Source of the DNA: Collimonas antrihumi
GTDB lineage: Bacteria; Pseudomonadota; Gammaproteobacteria; Burkholderiales; Burkholderiaceae_D
Reading direction: 5' to 3'
DNA: 64,000 bases
Assembly (NCBI RefSeq): GCF_018304965.1
Contig: NZ_JAGQED010000017.1
Location: forward strand, 26,798 to 90,797
In this document: positions 46,432 through 55,967 of the stretch, piece after piece
Position numbering within the stretch: position 1 is the stretch's first letter
Layout: every line of letters begins with the position of its first letter
Notes under the pieces: generated by a model
What the model was told of the DNA's origin: nothing
Seen by the model: the letters and a program-made list of their open reading frames with translations, nothing else
Databases searched by the model: none
Program-made: the position numbers and the translations under genes

Positions 46432-46839
46432 ATGACTGATCAAAACGACAACCAATTACCACCCAACACCATGCCCCAGTTGCGCGTGATGCCGATGCCA
46501 GCCGACGCCAATGTTCACGGCGACGTCTTCGGCGGCTGGATCATGGCACAAGTCGACATTGCCGGCTCGTTGCCGGCCACGCGCCGCGCCAATGGCCGGG
46601 TGGCCACGATTGCGGTGAATTCCTTCCTGTTCAAGCACCCGGTATTTGTCGGCGACCTGCTGTCGTTTTATGCAGAGATCGTCAAGGTCGGCAATACCTC
46701 AATCACCGTCAACGTCGAGGTGTATGCCGAACGTAACCGGTTGCAGACGGAAATTGTGAAAGTCACCGAAGCGACGCTGACTTATGTCGCCACCGATGAG
46801 CAGCGCAAGCCGCGTCAGTTGCCGCCGCTCTCGACCTGA
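46432..46839 (+). CDS. YciA-type acyl-CoA thioesterase
   Basis: The 135-residue hot-dog fold protein hydrolyses acyl-CoA thioesters. Family stretches are PADANVHGDVFGGWIMAQVD (with the catalytic Asp/His region), GSLPATRRANGRVATIAVNS and FLFKHPVFVGDLLSFYAEIV. YciA has broad specificity for short and long acyl-CoA. The gene is monocistronic on the plus strand, divergent from the exporter and convergent with fadD, with a shared terminator. Confidence 0.92.
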   Translation: MTDQNDNQLPPNTMPQLRVMPMPADANVHGDVFGGWIMAQVDIAGSLPATRRANGRVATIAVNSFLFKHPVFVGDLLSFYAEIVKVGNTSITVNVEVYAERNRLQTEIVKVTEATLTYVATDEQRKPRQLPPLST

Positions 46840-46947
46840 TTCGTCTCAAAATTCGTTATTTGTCGGCGCCAGGTTCACCACGTGGCTGGCGGCATAAATC
46901 GGCGCCGCCACACTGCGTATCGACGGCTCGTGATCGCACAAAAAAAC

Positions 46948-46982
46948 AAACCCCGGATGCGCTTGTGGCACATCCGGGGTTT
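46948..46982. terminator. Bidirectional terminator between the thioesterase gene and fadD
   Basis: The arms AAACCCCGGATG (46948-46959) and CATCCGGGGTTT (46971-46982) enclose an 11-base loop. The minus-strand product ends in GTTTTTTT for fadD; the plus strand has a short T-run for the thioesterase gene. Confidence 0.85.
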
Positions 46983-47029
46983 TCACTTCAAAATCGTGGC
47001 TTCCGGCAAGACGCCACTTCTCTTAATTC

Positions 47030-48724
47030 TTAAGCTGCCTGCTTTTGTTCAGCCGGCTTTTCATCACGCAATTCACGCCGCAAAATCTTGCCGACATTCG
47101 TCTTCGGCAAATCAGTGCGGAATTCGATATATTTCGGCCGCTTGTAGCCGGTCAGCTGCTCGCGGCAATACGCCATCAGTTGCTCGGCCGTCAGCGACGG
47201 ATCCTTGCGCACCACGAAAATCTTCACCACTTCTCCGGCATGTTCGTCCGGAACGCCGACGCAAGCGCATTCCAGCACGCCAGGATGCTGCACTACCACG
47301 CCTTCGACTTCATTCGGATATACATTGAAGCCGGACACCAGGATCATGTCTTTTTTGCGATCGACAATCTTGGTATAGCCGCGCTCATCCATGATGCCGA
47401 TATCGCCGGTTTTGAAGAAGCCGTCGGCCGTCATGACCTTGGCGGTTTCGTCGTCACGGTTCCAGTAACCGCGCATGACCTGCGGGCCGCGAATGGCGAT
47501 TTCACCGGCCTGCCCAAGAGGCACCGGATTGCCGGCGTCGTCCAGGATCGCGATTTCAGTCGACGGCAAAGGCAAGCCGATGGTGCCGCTGTATTCGGTG
47601 ATGTTGCATGGATTGGCGCAAGCGATAGGCGATGTTTCCGACAAGCCGTAACCTTCGATAATCGGGCAGCCGGTGACTTCTTTCCACTTGTCTGCAACCG
47701 CCTTTTGCACCGCCATGCCGCCACCGACGCACACGCGATATCCGGAGAAATCCAGCTTGGCAAAATCGGGATGATGCAGCAAGGCGTTGTACAGCGTATT
47801 GACCGCCGGAAAGGTATTGATCTGGTACTTCGACATTTCCTTGATCAAGCCGGCGATGTCGCGCGGATTCGGGATCAACAGATTCAAGGCGCCCTCGCGC
47901 ATGCCAAGCATGCCGCACACCGTCAACGCAAAGATGTGATACAGCGGCAAGGCGCAAACGAACGCCAGCTGCTCGACCTTCGGGCCGCTCGCCAAACCGG
48001 GGGAAAGCCAGGCTTCGGCCTGCAGCACGTTGGCCACAACGTTGCGATGCGTCAGCGTGGCGCCTTTGGAAACGCCGGTAGTGCCGCCCGTATATTGCAG
48101 GAAGGCGACATCGTCCGGCGTCAGCGCAACCGGTTTCAATTGCAGCGACGACGCTTGCGACAACACGCTGTTGAACGGCACAGAACCTGGCAGCGAATAA
48201 CCTGGCACCATTTTCTTGACATGGCGCACCACCAGATTGACCAGCAAGCCTTTGACGCCCATCAGGTCACCCATGCTGGCGACCACCATATGCTTGATCT
48301 TGGTCCGTGCAACCACTTGCTGTAGCGTAGTGGCGAAGTTTTCCAGGATGAAGATGGCTTCCGCGCCCGAATCATTGAGCTGATGTTCCAGCTCACGCGG
48401 CGTATATAAAGGATTGACGTTGACCACGGTATAACCGGCACGCAAAATGGCCGCAATCGCCACCGGATATTGCAGTACGTTAGGCATCATGATGGCGACG
48501 CGCGCGCCCTTTTCCAGGCCCTTGCTTTGCAACCAGGCGCCGACTTTGCGGGACAACTGGTCGACCTCGGTATAAGTCAGGTATTTACCCATGCAGGCAT
48601 AGGCGTTGCGCGATGCGTATTTCTGAAATGCTTCTTCCAGCAACTGCACCAGAGATTGATATTGCGTGAAGTCAATCTCGGTGGCCACGCCTGCAGGATA
48701 CGATTTGAGCCAAAATTTATCCAT
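47030..48724 (-). CDS. fadD: Long-chain fatty acid--CoA ligase FadD
   Basis: FadD activates long-chain fatty acids with ATP and CoA at the inner membrane. The 564-residue protein has the adenylate P-loop AFLQYTGGTTGVSKGATLTH, PIIEGYGLSETSPIACANP, the ATP region GWFKTGD-like DGFFKTGDIGIMDERGYTKI, DRKKDMILVSGFNVYPNEVE and the C-terminal catalytic lysine region LPKTNVGKILRRELRDE. All the usual motifs are intact. It is 118 bases downstream of the hydrolase-ligase fusion gene on the same strand. Confidence 0.95.
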   Translation of the reverse strand: MDKFWLKSYPAGVATEIDFTQYQSLVQLLEEAFQKYASRNAYACMGKYLTYTEVDQLSRKVGAWLQSKGLEKGARVAIMMPNVLQYPVAIAAILRAGYTVVNVNPLYTPRELEHQLNDSGAEAIFILENFATTLQQVVARTKIKHMVVASMGDLMGVKGLLVNLVVRHVKKMVPGYSLPGSVPFNSVLSQASSLQLKPVALTPDDVAFLQYTGGTTGVSKGATLTHRNVVANVLQAEAWLSPGLASGPKVEQLAFVCALPLYHIFALTVCGMLGMREGALNLLIPNPRDIAGLIKEMSKYQINTFPAVNTLYNALLHHPDFAKLDFSGYRVCVGGGMAVQKAVADKWKEVTGCPIIEGYGLSETSPIACANPCNITEYSGTIGLPLPSTEIAILDDAGNPVPLGQAGEIAIRGPQVMRGYWNRDDETAKVMTADGFFKTGDIGIMDERGYTKIVDRKKDMILVSGFNVYPNEVEGVVVQHPGVLECACVGVPDEHAGEVVKIFVVRKDPSLTAEQLMAYCREQLTGYKRPKYIEFRTDLPKTNVGKILRRELRDEKPAEQKQAA

Positions 48725-48842
48725 GTTCTGCCTTTAGTCTCTATTTGTTATAAATGCATTGCTTTGGCTTGTTTCACTGGAAGAAAACATGCCTGTAGGG
48801 GGATATTACCGAATCCGCCAAAAAAAGCACGGTTGTATTTTT

Positions 48843-51458
48843 TTATTCTATCGCGATGCTATCGGGCAAAGCGTCGGCATGCAAGCGTTTTGATGCATAT
48901 TTGAGCAAATCGTCGACACTCAGCTTCATATTGTGATGCAGCAAAACCTCTGCCCGCAGATGCTTCACGCCCTCCTCATCGAGGCTCCATTTCACATGAG
49001 CCACCGCCACTGCCGGGTGCTCAAACAAGACTTCCTCGATCTGCCGGGGAAACACGCGCTGGCCGCCTCGTATCAACATATTACTCTTGCGGTCGATGAT
49101 GGAAACAAAACCATCATCGTCGATGCTGGCGACGTCACCGGTGGCCAGCCAGCCGTCATGCAAACGTTCTTTGGTTATTCTTCTGGCAATCAGATTCAAT
49201 GGTGTTGCATTGGCAACATTGGCATTGGTAGCATCATGCCCGGCAGCGCCGGCATGGCCATGATCGTAACCGGCGAACAACTGTGGCCCGCGCACCCATA
49301 GCTCACCCAGGGTATCGCTGGGCAGCTCGGCGTCGGTATCCAGATCGACCACTCTTACTTCCGTATCCGGCAGCGGCACGCCCACCGCGCCCGGATGGCG
49401 GTGGGCGGTCAGTGGCATGGCCAGCACTGCGGGCGATGCTTCAGTCAGGCCATAGGCTTCGACCAGACGGCCACGCGTCAGCTTTTCAAATTCTTCGCGA
49501 ATTTCCTGGGCCAGCGGCGAACCGCTGACGGCGCAGACCCGGATCGAAGCCAGGCCGTAGCGCCGCACGCCCGGCGTGTGCGCCAGCTCGCGCACCATGC
49601 GCGGCGTGGTCGGGAAGTAGGTCGGCCGCATTTTCTTGACGGTCTTCAGCAGAGGTTCCAGCTCAGATCCAGGCAACAGGATCAGGGTCGCCCCCAGATA
49701 CACGCCAAGATGCAACAAGCCGGTCAGGCCGTAGGCAGTGGACAAGGGTTGCTGCGCCAGAAAACGCTCGTCGCCCGGCCTGGATTCCGGCAGCCAATGA
49801 CGCAGTTGCAAGGCATTTGCCGCCAGATTGCGATGCGAGAGCGCCACCGGTAGTGGCGTACCGGTGGCGCCGTAGGTGTAAACCACTACCGCGATAGCCT
49901 CGACATCTTGCACAAGCTCCGTCGGCACAACCGTGCCGCGCCCCAGAACTTGCTTGAACTTCAGGTAACGCCGCTCGTGCCTGCGATGCTGTTTGTCCTG
50001 GCGGAACCAAGGCAGCCAATGTCCTTCCTGCACATGATGCAAGACAGCGAATTTCAACTTCTCGCGCCAGCCCATGTGGTCGATCATCGAAGCAAATATC
50101 ACGCGCCGCAAGCCGGCCGCACGGCTGTCGCTTTGCAACGCATCACGTAGATCGTCGTAACGGTCGGTGGTCGTCACCAGCATCACTGCGGCCGCATCTG
50201 CGATCCGCGTCAGCAGCACTTCTTTAGGTGTGGCGGCATCGCTGAGGACCGCAACCGCACCGGCTTTCAGGACGCCGAAATAAGCAATCACCAAAGACGG
50301 TATGTTCGGCAACGCCAGCAAAACCCTGTCACCGGGCTTGATGCGCATGTCAAGCAAGCCACGGGAGAAACGATTAGCTTGCCGATCCAGTTCGCGCCAG
50401 CCGATTTTGCCGCCGCGGTATGACAGTGCGGTGGTTTTCGCAAAGCGCCTGGCGGTTGCCTCCAGCAAGCGCGGCAAGGGTACTGTCGGCATCTTGATGC
50501 GGTATGGCGTGCGGGCATCGTAAAATTTCAGCCACGGACGTTCGGCTTCGAGTTGTTTGCGAGCTGCGCGCCGCGCGGCTTTTTGCTGCGCCCGGCGCTC
50601 CGCCAGTTCGGATGGATCGGACTGCATCTGCAGGAAGCGCTGGATCGCGCGATTCACCGCATCGGGCCGTTCCACCATCACCTGATGAGCGGAAACCGGC
50701 ACCACCACCTCTTCCGCTCCTGGAATCAAGCGTGCCACTTCCTTGTACGCTGCTTCGTCGAACAGGATATCGCGATGCCCGAGGATCACCAGCGTCGGCA
50801 CCTTGATTGCACGTAGATATTCGGTGCCGTCCCACGACAACAAGGCATTTCTATTTTGCAGGTACACCACGTGCGACGGTGGATAAATCCGGGCCGCGGT
50901 GATGCCGACATACGGCATCAATCTGCGCATCAAGTCGAACAGCGGCGGCGGCATGCGCAACAAGATACGGCCGGCCAGGCGCAAGCGGAAGCGTGCGGCC
51001 GAGGCAATCATGATCAGTGCCGACACACGCTCCGGAAACTGCTTGAGGAAATAGGAAGCCAGGGCGCCGCCGAATGAATGGCACACCAGGATGAAACGCG
51101 GCGGCAAATCCAGCTGGTCCAGGGCCGCAGCGATATCTGCGACAAGCTCCGGTATATCGTAGCTGGCGCCTTCGGCCGCTGTCGGCGCGTCGCTGTAACC
51201 GTGGCCGCGCAGATCGAGCGCAATCACCCGGTAGTCAAGCTGGAATTGCTCCAGCTGGTATTCCCAGTAGGCCGCACGTCCGCCAAAGCCGTGGACGAAC
51301 ACCATGGTCGGTTGCTGGCTTCTGGGGCCTCGATCAAATTCCGGGCCGGCATCCAGCACGCTCATTTCCAGCGCAGTGTCATAGGTCCCATCGCCATTTG
51401 ACGCCAGGCGATTGGATAATTTCAACGTGCTGCGATGCAGGTCGGCGTTAAATGTCAT
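48843..51458 (-). CDS. Fusion protein: alpha/beta hydrolase plus AMP-dependent ligase-like domain with eroded motifs
   Basis: The 871-residue protein joins two enzymes. Residues about 1-285 form an alpha/beta hydrolase with FVHGFGGRAAYWEYQLEQF (oxyanion region), the nucleophile elbow LVCHSFGGALASYF and the terminal histidine region VVVPVSAHQVMVERP. A basic linker (QQKAARRAARKQLEAERP) leads to a ligase-like domain (about 330-871). In it the P-loop reads VYTYGATGTPLPVALSH where YTSGTTGxPKG is expected. The normal C-terminal catalytic lysine segment is also missing, the protein ending at DALPDSIAIE. Ligase activity is doubtful. OleBC fusions share the architecture, but oleA and oleD are absent here. 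Confidence 0.85.
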   Translation of the reverse strand: MTFNADLHRSTLKLSNRLASNGDGTYDTALEMSVLDAGPEFDRGPRSQQPTMVFVHGFGGRAAYWEYQLEQFQLDYRVIALDLRGHGYSDAPTAAEGASYDIPELVADIAAALDQLDLPPRFILVCHSFGGALASYFLKQFPERVSALIMIASAARFRLRLAGRILLRMPPPLFDLMRRLMPYVGITAARIYPPSHVVYLQNRNALLSWDGTEYLRAIKVPTLVILGHRDILFDEAAYKEVARLIPGAEEVVVPVSAHQVMVERPDAVNRAIQRFLQMQSDPSELAERRAQQKAARRAARKQLEAERPWLKFYDARTPYRIKMPTVPLPRLLEATARRFAKTTALSYRGGKIGWRELDRQANRFSRGLLDMRIKPGDRVLLALPNIPSLVIAYFGVLKAGAVAVLSDAATPKEVLLTRIADAAAVMLVTTTDRYDDLRDALQSDSRAAGLRRVIFASMIDHMGWREKLKFAVLHHVQEGHWLPWFRQDKQHRRHERRYLKFKQVLGRGTVVPTELVQDVEAIAVVVYTYGATGTPLPVALSHRNLAANALQLRHWLPESRPGDERFLAQQPLSTAYGLTGLLHLGVYLGATLILLPGSELEPLLKTVKKMRPTYFPTTPRMVRELAHTPGVRRYGLASIRVCAVSGSPLAQEIREEFEKLTRGRLVEAYGLTEASPAVLAMPLTAHRHPGAVGVPLPDTEVRVVDLDTDAELPSDTLGELWVRGPQLFAGYDHGHAGAAGHDATNANVANATPLNLIARRITKERLHDGWLATGDVASIDDDGFVSIIDRKSNMLIRGGQRVFPRQIEEVLFEHPAVAVAHVKWSLDEEGVKHLRAEVLLHHNMKLSVDDLLKYASKRLHADALPDSIAIE

Positions 51459-51482
51459 CTTGTTATTGTAACCAAGATAAAC

Positions 51483-52535
51483 TTACGTGGGCCGAGTTTT
51501 CGCCAGCTCTTCCAACTGGCGATGCCTTTCGTCTTTGCTGAGGGCCGCCAGCCTGGCGACAGCCGCATAAAATTTCTGGAATGTCTGCTGTTGCGCCAGC
51601 AAAGCCTTGAAGCCTGGCACCAGCTCATAGTAAGTCGCCACCAGCGCCAGATGGGCGTTCGATAACGGCTCGGCAAACCAGCGGTCGTATCCGGTGTAGC
51701 CGCCCCACTTGGCTTTTAGCACTTGATAATCGGCTTGCAGGGCCAGGAAAATCGCTGCCTTCTGCTGCAGTTTCTGTGTATCGCCGAGATCGCTCGCATA
51801 GTTGCTTGCAAGGCGTTGCCGGTACTGCAGCAGCAGCGCCACGAATTCCTCTTTGCGTCCTTCAAACTGAACGTAGGCGTCGCGGGTTTTTTGATTGCCT
51901 ACCGCCTGCAGCCACCGCTCGACACCGGCCTGTTCGACAGTGGTGGCAAACGACTCATTAAATTGCGTATCATCTTTTACATAGACAGTCTGATGCGCCA
52001 ACTCGTGGAACATCAGGCGCGCCAGCTCACCATCAGGATATCGGATAAAGGTCGACAACAGCGGATCGCTAAACCAGCCAAGCGTGGAATAGGCGGGCAC
52101 GCCGCTGACCTGCACATCGTAGCCTTGCTGACGCAGACTGGCCGCGAATTTCCGTGCGGCGTCCTGGCTGAAATAGCCGCGATAACTGACGCAGCCGGCA
52201 ACCGGGAAACACCACTGCTTGGGCTCCAGCGACAAGGCCGGCGCCGCCACGACATTCCATAACGCAAATGGCCGCTTGAGGTCAGCGTATTCAGTGTAAC
52301 TGCGATTATCGGGCAGGCTCAGCTCGCTCACTGCGAAGCGGCGCATTTGCCTGGTACGTTGCAGTTTGGCCTTGAGACCGGCGTCGATGCCTGGGTCGGT
52401 CAACCAATCATCGATCGGACGCGCCCGATCCAGCAAAGTGAACTCGCCATTTGCAGCCTGCCCGTAATAGGCAAGCTGAGCGCACCCGGCTACCAGCACG
52501 GCTAACAATACAACCGTGGGCAGCCGTGTATTCAT
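51483..52535 (-). CDS. Putative zinc aminopeptidase lipoprotein (PF10023-type)
   Basis: The 350-residue protein has a lipoprotein signal (VVLLAVLVAGCAQLAYYGQA, lipobox VAGC at about residues 15-18). It contains a HExxH-like zinc motif in LARLMFHELAHQTVYVKDDT, with a downstream glutamate in FNESFATTVEQAG. It matches what is annotated as a predicted aminopeptidase family; the substrate is unknown. The missing lysine-aspartate start means it should be sorted to the outer membrane if normal Lol rules apply. Its ATG overlaps the stop of the molybdopterin oxidoreductase gene by four bases. Confidence 0.85.
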   Translation of the reverse strand: MNTRLPTVVLLAVLVAGCAQLAYYGQAANGEFTLLDRARPIDDWLTDPGIDAGLKAKLQRTRQMRRFAVSELSLPDNRSYTEYADLKRPFALWNVVAAPALSLEPKQWCFPVAGCVSYRGYFSQDAARKFAASLRQQGYDVQVSGVPAYSTLGWFSDPLLSTFIRYPDGELARLMFHELAHQTVYVKDDTQFNESFATTVEQAGVERWLQAVGNQKTRDAYVQFEGRKEEFVALLLQYRQRLASNYASDLGDTQKLQQKAAIFLALQADYQVLKAKWGGYTGYDRWFAEPLSNAHLALVATYYELVPGFKALLAQQQTFQKFYAAVARLAALSKDERHRQLEELAKTRPT

Positions 52536-54643
52536 GCAGAGGGGCGATTCCCGTGCGGTGCTTTTTCAACTTCCACCAGGACATCGTAAAACGTCGGCGC
52601 CCGGCCCATGTCGGTCAGCCGCTGGCTGGTTACTTCGTTGGCGTTCTTGCCGTCGCTGGCCATTTTTTTCCACCAGATCGACAAGCCCACCACCAACCCG
52701 ATCCTGGCCTTGTCGGTGACTCTCAGCTTGGCGTTGAAACTGCCGCGGTCGTTATAGATGCGTACGGTATCGCCGTTGACCAAGGCTCTTTGCCCCGCGT
52801 CCGCCGGATGCATGTCCAGATGCGGTTCACCTTCGGTGTCGCGCAGACTTTTAACGTTAACGAAACTGGAATTGAGAAAGTTGCGCGCCGGCGGCGAAAT
52901 CATCGCTAGCGGATATTTCCTGGCCAGTTCCGGATTGCTGGCCAGCGACTCATACGGTGCGATATAAGCCGGCAGAGGATCGAGGCCGTCTTGCAGCATT
53001 TGCGCGCTGTAGAACTCGCATTTTCCGGACGGCGTGGGGAAGCCGCCGTTGGCGAACGGCGCATCCGGCACGTTCAGTTTTTGCCAGCCTTTTTGCTTCA
53101 GCGAATCCCAGTCGAAATGGACCGCGCGCACATTTTTCGAGTCAAAAGCCTGCGCGGCGATTTCATCGTCGCTCTCGCGGAAACAGGCATCGTCGAAACC
53201 CATGCGCGCGGCCAGCAGGCGGAAGATTTCGGTATTCGGCTTGGCTTCGCCGAGCGGTGCGATCGCGGCGTTATTTGCCAGCATGTACAGATGGCCATAT
53301 GCCGAGTGGGCGTCCACATGTTCCAGCTGTGTGGTTGCCGGCAGCACGATGTCGGCATAGTCGGCGGTATCGGTTTGAAAATGCTCCAGCACCACTGTGA
53401 ACAGATCTTCACGCGCGAAACCACGGGCGACGACACTGGATTCCGGCGCGACCGCTACCGGATTCGAGTTATACACGATCAAGGCTTCGATTTTCGGACC
53501 GAATTCCGGTGAGGAGTCACGCAACAGATCGTCGCCAATGGTGCTCATGTTGATGGTGCGCGGCGCCTGCCCTTGTCTGGTCAAAAAATCGGGGCGCTGT
53601 AAAGCCTGGTTATTCTTTGGAAAACTATCCGAAGACGACAACTGAACGCCGCCGGCGGCATGGCGCCAGGCGCCGACCAGCGCCGGCAGGCAGGTGATAT
53701 TGCGTACCGCCATGCCGCCGCCGTGTACACGTTGCAAGCCATAATTCACGCGAATCGCCGCCGCTTCGCCACGCAACGCCGCGCCGCCGTAACTGCGCGC
53801 GAGTTCCAGTACCTCCTCGGCGCTGATGCCGCACACTTCCGCAGTCTTTTGCGGAGTCCATGTCGATACTTGCTGCTTCAACTGTTCGAAACCAAGCGTG
53901 TATTGCGCAATGTAATCGTGGTCCAGCAGGTCTTCTGCAATCAAGACATGCATCATGCCAAGCGCCAGGGCGGAATCGGTCCCCGGCAGCAAGGCGATAT
54001 GCTGATGGCATTTGTCGGCGCTCAGGGAGCGGTAAGGATCGATCGCGATCAGCTTGGCGCCGCGCCGCTTGGCTTCTTGTGCGCGCATCCAGAAATGCAG
54101 GTTCGATGCAATCGGATTGCCGCCCCAGATCAGGATCAGTTTGGCGTTCTGGAATTGTTCAAGATCAGTGCCGATCCTGGCGCCTATCGTATATTTGTAA
54201 CCGGCGCCACCGGCCGCCGCGCAAATGGTGCGATCCAGCAGCGAAGCGCCGATGCGGTTGAAAAAGCGCATCGACATCGACTCGCCCTGCACCAGGCCCA
54301 TGGTGCCGGCGTAGCTGTAGGGCAGGATAGCTTGTGGATTACGGGCGGCGATCTCGCCCAGCCGTTCGGCAATCGTGGCGACAGCCTCATCCCAACTGAT
54401 CTGTACGAATTTCCCGTCGCCCTTTTTGCCGACTCGCTTGAGCGGATGCAGCAAACGGTCCTTGTGGTAAGTCCGTTCGGTATAACGCGAGACCTTCGTG
54501 CACAGCACGCCGGCAGTAGTTGGATGATCGGGATCGCCACGGACTTCGGTGGCGACGCCGTCGGTGACAGTCACCAACAGCGCGCAGGTGTCGGGGCAGT
54601 CGTGCGGGCAGGCGGCACGAACGGTAGTAGTAGTAGTAGTCAT
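52532..54643 (-). CDS. Molybdopterin-dependent oxidoreductase with an N-terminal [4Fe-4S] motif
   Basis: The 703-residue protein belongs to the DMSO reductase superfamily. The N-terminal cluster motif is AACPHDCPDTCALLVTVTDG, with the fourth cysteine in TAGVLCTKVSRYTERTYHKD. Molybdopterin-binding stretches include LIWGGNPIASNLHFWMRAQE, LLPGTDSALALGMMHVL, QLEHVDAHSAYGHLYM and NDRGSFNAKLRV. No Tat signal is seen, so it is probably cytoplasmic. The electron donor and substrate are unknown. Residues 2-7 are six threonines from an (ACT)n microsatellite. ATG at 54643 is preferred to one nine codons earlier. Confidence 0.9.
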   Translation of the reverse strand: MTTTTTTVRAACPHDCPDTCALLVTVTDGVATEVRGDPDHPTTAGVLCTKVSRYTERTYHKDRLLHPLKRVGKKGDGKFVQISWDEAVATIAERLGEIAARNPQAILPYSYAGTMGLVQGESMSMRFFNRIGASLLDRTICAAAGGAGYKYTIGARIGTDLEQFQNAKLILIWGGNPIASNLHFWMRAQEAKRRGAKLIAIDPYRSLSADKCHQHIALLPGTDSALALGMMHVLIAEDLLDHDYIAQYTLGFEQLKQQVSTWTPQKTAEVCGISAEEVLELARSYGGAALRGEAAAIRVNYGLQRVHGGGMAVRNITCLPALVGAWRHAAGGVQLSSSDSFPKNNQALQRPDFLTRQGQAPRTINMSTIGDDLLRDSSPEFGPKIEALIVYNSNPVAVAPESSVVARGFAREDLFTVVLEHFQTDTADYADIVLPATTQLEHVDAHSAYGHLYMLANNAAIAPLGEAKPNTEIFRLLAARMGFDDACFRESDDEIAAQAFDSKNVRAVHFDWDSLKQKGWQKLNVPDAPFANGGFPTPSGKCEFYSAQMLQDGLDPLPAYIAPYESLASNPELARKYPLAMISPPARNFLNSSFVNVKSLRDTEGEPHLDMHPADAGQRALVNGDTVRIYNDRGSFNAKLRVTDKARIGLVVGLSIWWKKMASDGKNANEVTSQRLTDMGRAPTFYDVLVEVEKAPHGNRPSA

Positions 54644-54742
54644 AATGTCATCAGAACCAAGGTGCTTCAATCTGCTACTTTAGCAAAATCCAGGCAAACA
54701 AGATGCATAAGATGCATTTGATCGTTTTTGCTTATCTTTTGC

Positions 54743-55957
54743 TTATTTCCTGATTTGCAACTGCATCTCCGGATCCATCAAGCGCAGCATGAATGCCTCA
54801 CACTGCGCCACCTGTTCCAGCGACACGAATTCGTTCGGCCGGTGCGCCTGTTCGATGCTGCCGGGGCCGCAGACCACGGTAGGAATGCCCGCGCGCTGAA
54901 ACAAGCCCGCTTCGGTACCATAGGAAACCGCACCATTCGGCTTGTTGCGCGCTAATGCCGAGGCCAGCTGCACCACGGCGTCGCTCTCTTTCATGCTAAG
55001 GCCGGGCGCCGATGCCAGCCACTCGAAATCGATTGCTGCATCCGGCTCTACCTTCTGCATTTCTGGCAGCAGCGTGGCGGCAAAGCTCTGGATTTCCTGG
55101 TACAGGTGCTCGACGTCGATGCCCGGCATGGTGCGCGCCTCGAACTCGAATTTGCAATCCTTGGGCACGATGTTAGATGCCAGTCCGCCGTGTATCACCC
55201 CGGTTTGCATGGTAGTGTAGGGAACCGTAAATCCGTAATCGCGCGTCTCCAGCTGGGCAAAACGATCCGCCATCTGCCGGATGTAGACGATGATGCGCGC
55301 CGCGTACTCGATCGAGTTGACGCCCATGGTGGTGTAGCTGGAATGCGCTTCGCGGCCGCGGATGCAGCAACGGAAACGATGCGTGCCTTTATGCGCAATG
55401 ATCGGCTGCATCGAAGTCGGCTCACCGACAATGCAGCCTGCCGGCTTCAATCCCAGTTCCTGCAAATCCTTGATCAATCCTTGCACGCCGATGCACCCCA
55501 CTTCTTCGTCATAGGACAAGGCAAAGTGCAGCGGTGCATCCATTCCGGCGGCCAGGAATTGCGGCGCCAGCGCCAGCGCGGTGGCGATATAGCTCTTCAT
55601 GTCGGCCGAACCGCGGCCGTACAACATGCCATCCTTGATGGTTGCCTTGAACGGATCGGTATCCCAGGCCTGGCCTTCGACCGGCACCACGTCGGTGTGG
55701 CCGGACAAGATCAGGCCGGGTTTAGGACCGTCGCCCAACGTTGCAAACAGATTGGCTTTCTTGCCGCTGGCGTCGTAGGTCAGGCGCGATGTGACGCCAA
55801 GGCCTGCCAGGTAATCGCGGGTCCATTCGATCAATCCCAGATTGGAATCGCGCGATACGGTCTGGAAGGCAATCAAACGCTCTATCATGGCCATGACTTC
55901 TGCCGAAGGCGTCAATCCGGCGTCATTCATGGCGTTCAAAGTATTCGAAGTGTTCAT
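54743..55957 (-). CDS. argE: Acetylornithine deacetylase (ArgE-type M20 peptidase)
   Basis: This zinc enzyme is annotated as removing acetate from N-acetylornithine. The 404-residue protein has the M20 metal motifs LSGHTDVVPVEGQAWDTDPF, YGRGSADMKSYIATALALAP and SYDEEVGCIGVQGLI, the dimerisation domain CIRGREAHSSYTTMGVNSIE, and the C-terminal VVCGPGSIEQAHRPNEFVSL. All the expected residues seem intact. ATG at 55957 has a GAGGACA site. It lies ten bases after the dead dppF gene, as the tail gene of that operon, so its true substrate could be a peptide-derived acyl amino acid. Confidence 0.88.
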   Translation of the reverse strand: MNTSNTLNAMNDAGLTPSAEVMAMIERLIAFQTVSRDSNLGLIEWTRDYLAGLGVTSRLTYDASGKKANLFATLGDGPKPGLILSGHTDVVPVEGQAWDTDPFKATIKDGMLYGRGSADMKSYIATALALAPQFLAAGMDAPLHFALSYDEEVGCIGVQGLIKDLQELGLKPAGCIVGEPTSMQPIIAHKGTHRFRCCIRGREAHSSYTTMGVNSIEYAARIIVYIRQMADRFAQLETRDYGFTVPYTTMQTGVIHGGLASNIVPKDCKFEFEARTMPGIDVEHLYQEIQSFAATLLPEMQKVEPDAAIDFEWLASAPGLSMKESDAVVQLASALARNKPNGAVSYGTEAGLFQRAGIPTVVCGPGSIEQAHRPNEFVSLEQVAQCEAFMLRLMDPEMQLQIRK

Positions 55958-55967
55958 ATTGTGTCCT

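Noticed and set aside
48843..51458. Assigning the hydrolase-ligase fusion to olefin synthesis as OleBC
   Set aside because: No oleA or oleD is nearby and the ligase P-loop is degenerate. Shared architecture alone does not support the function.
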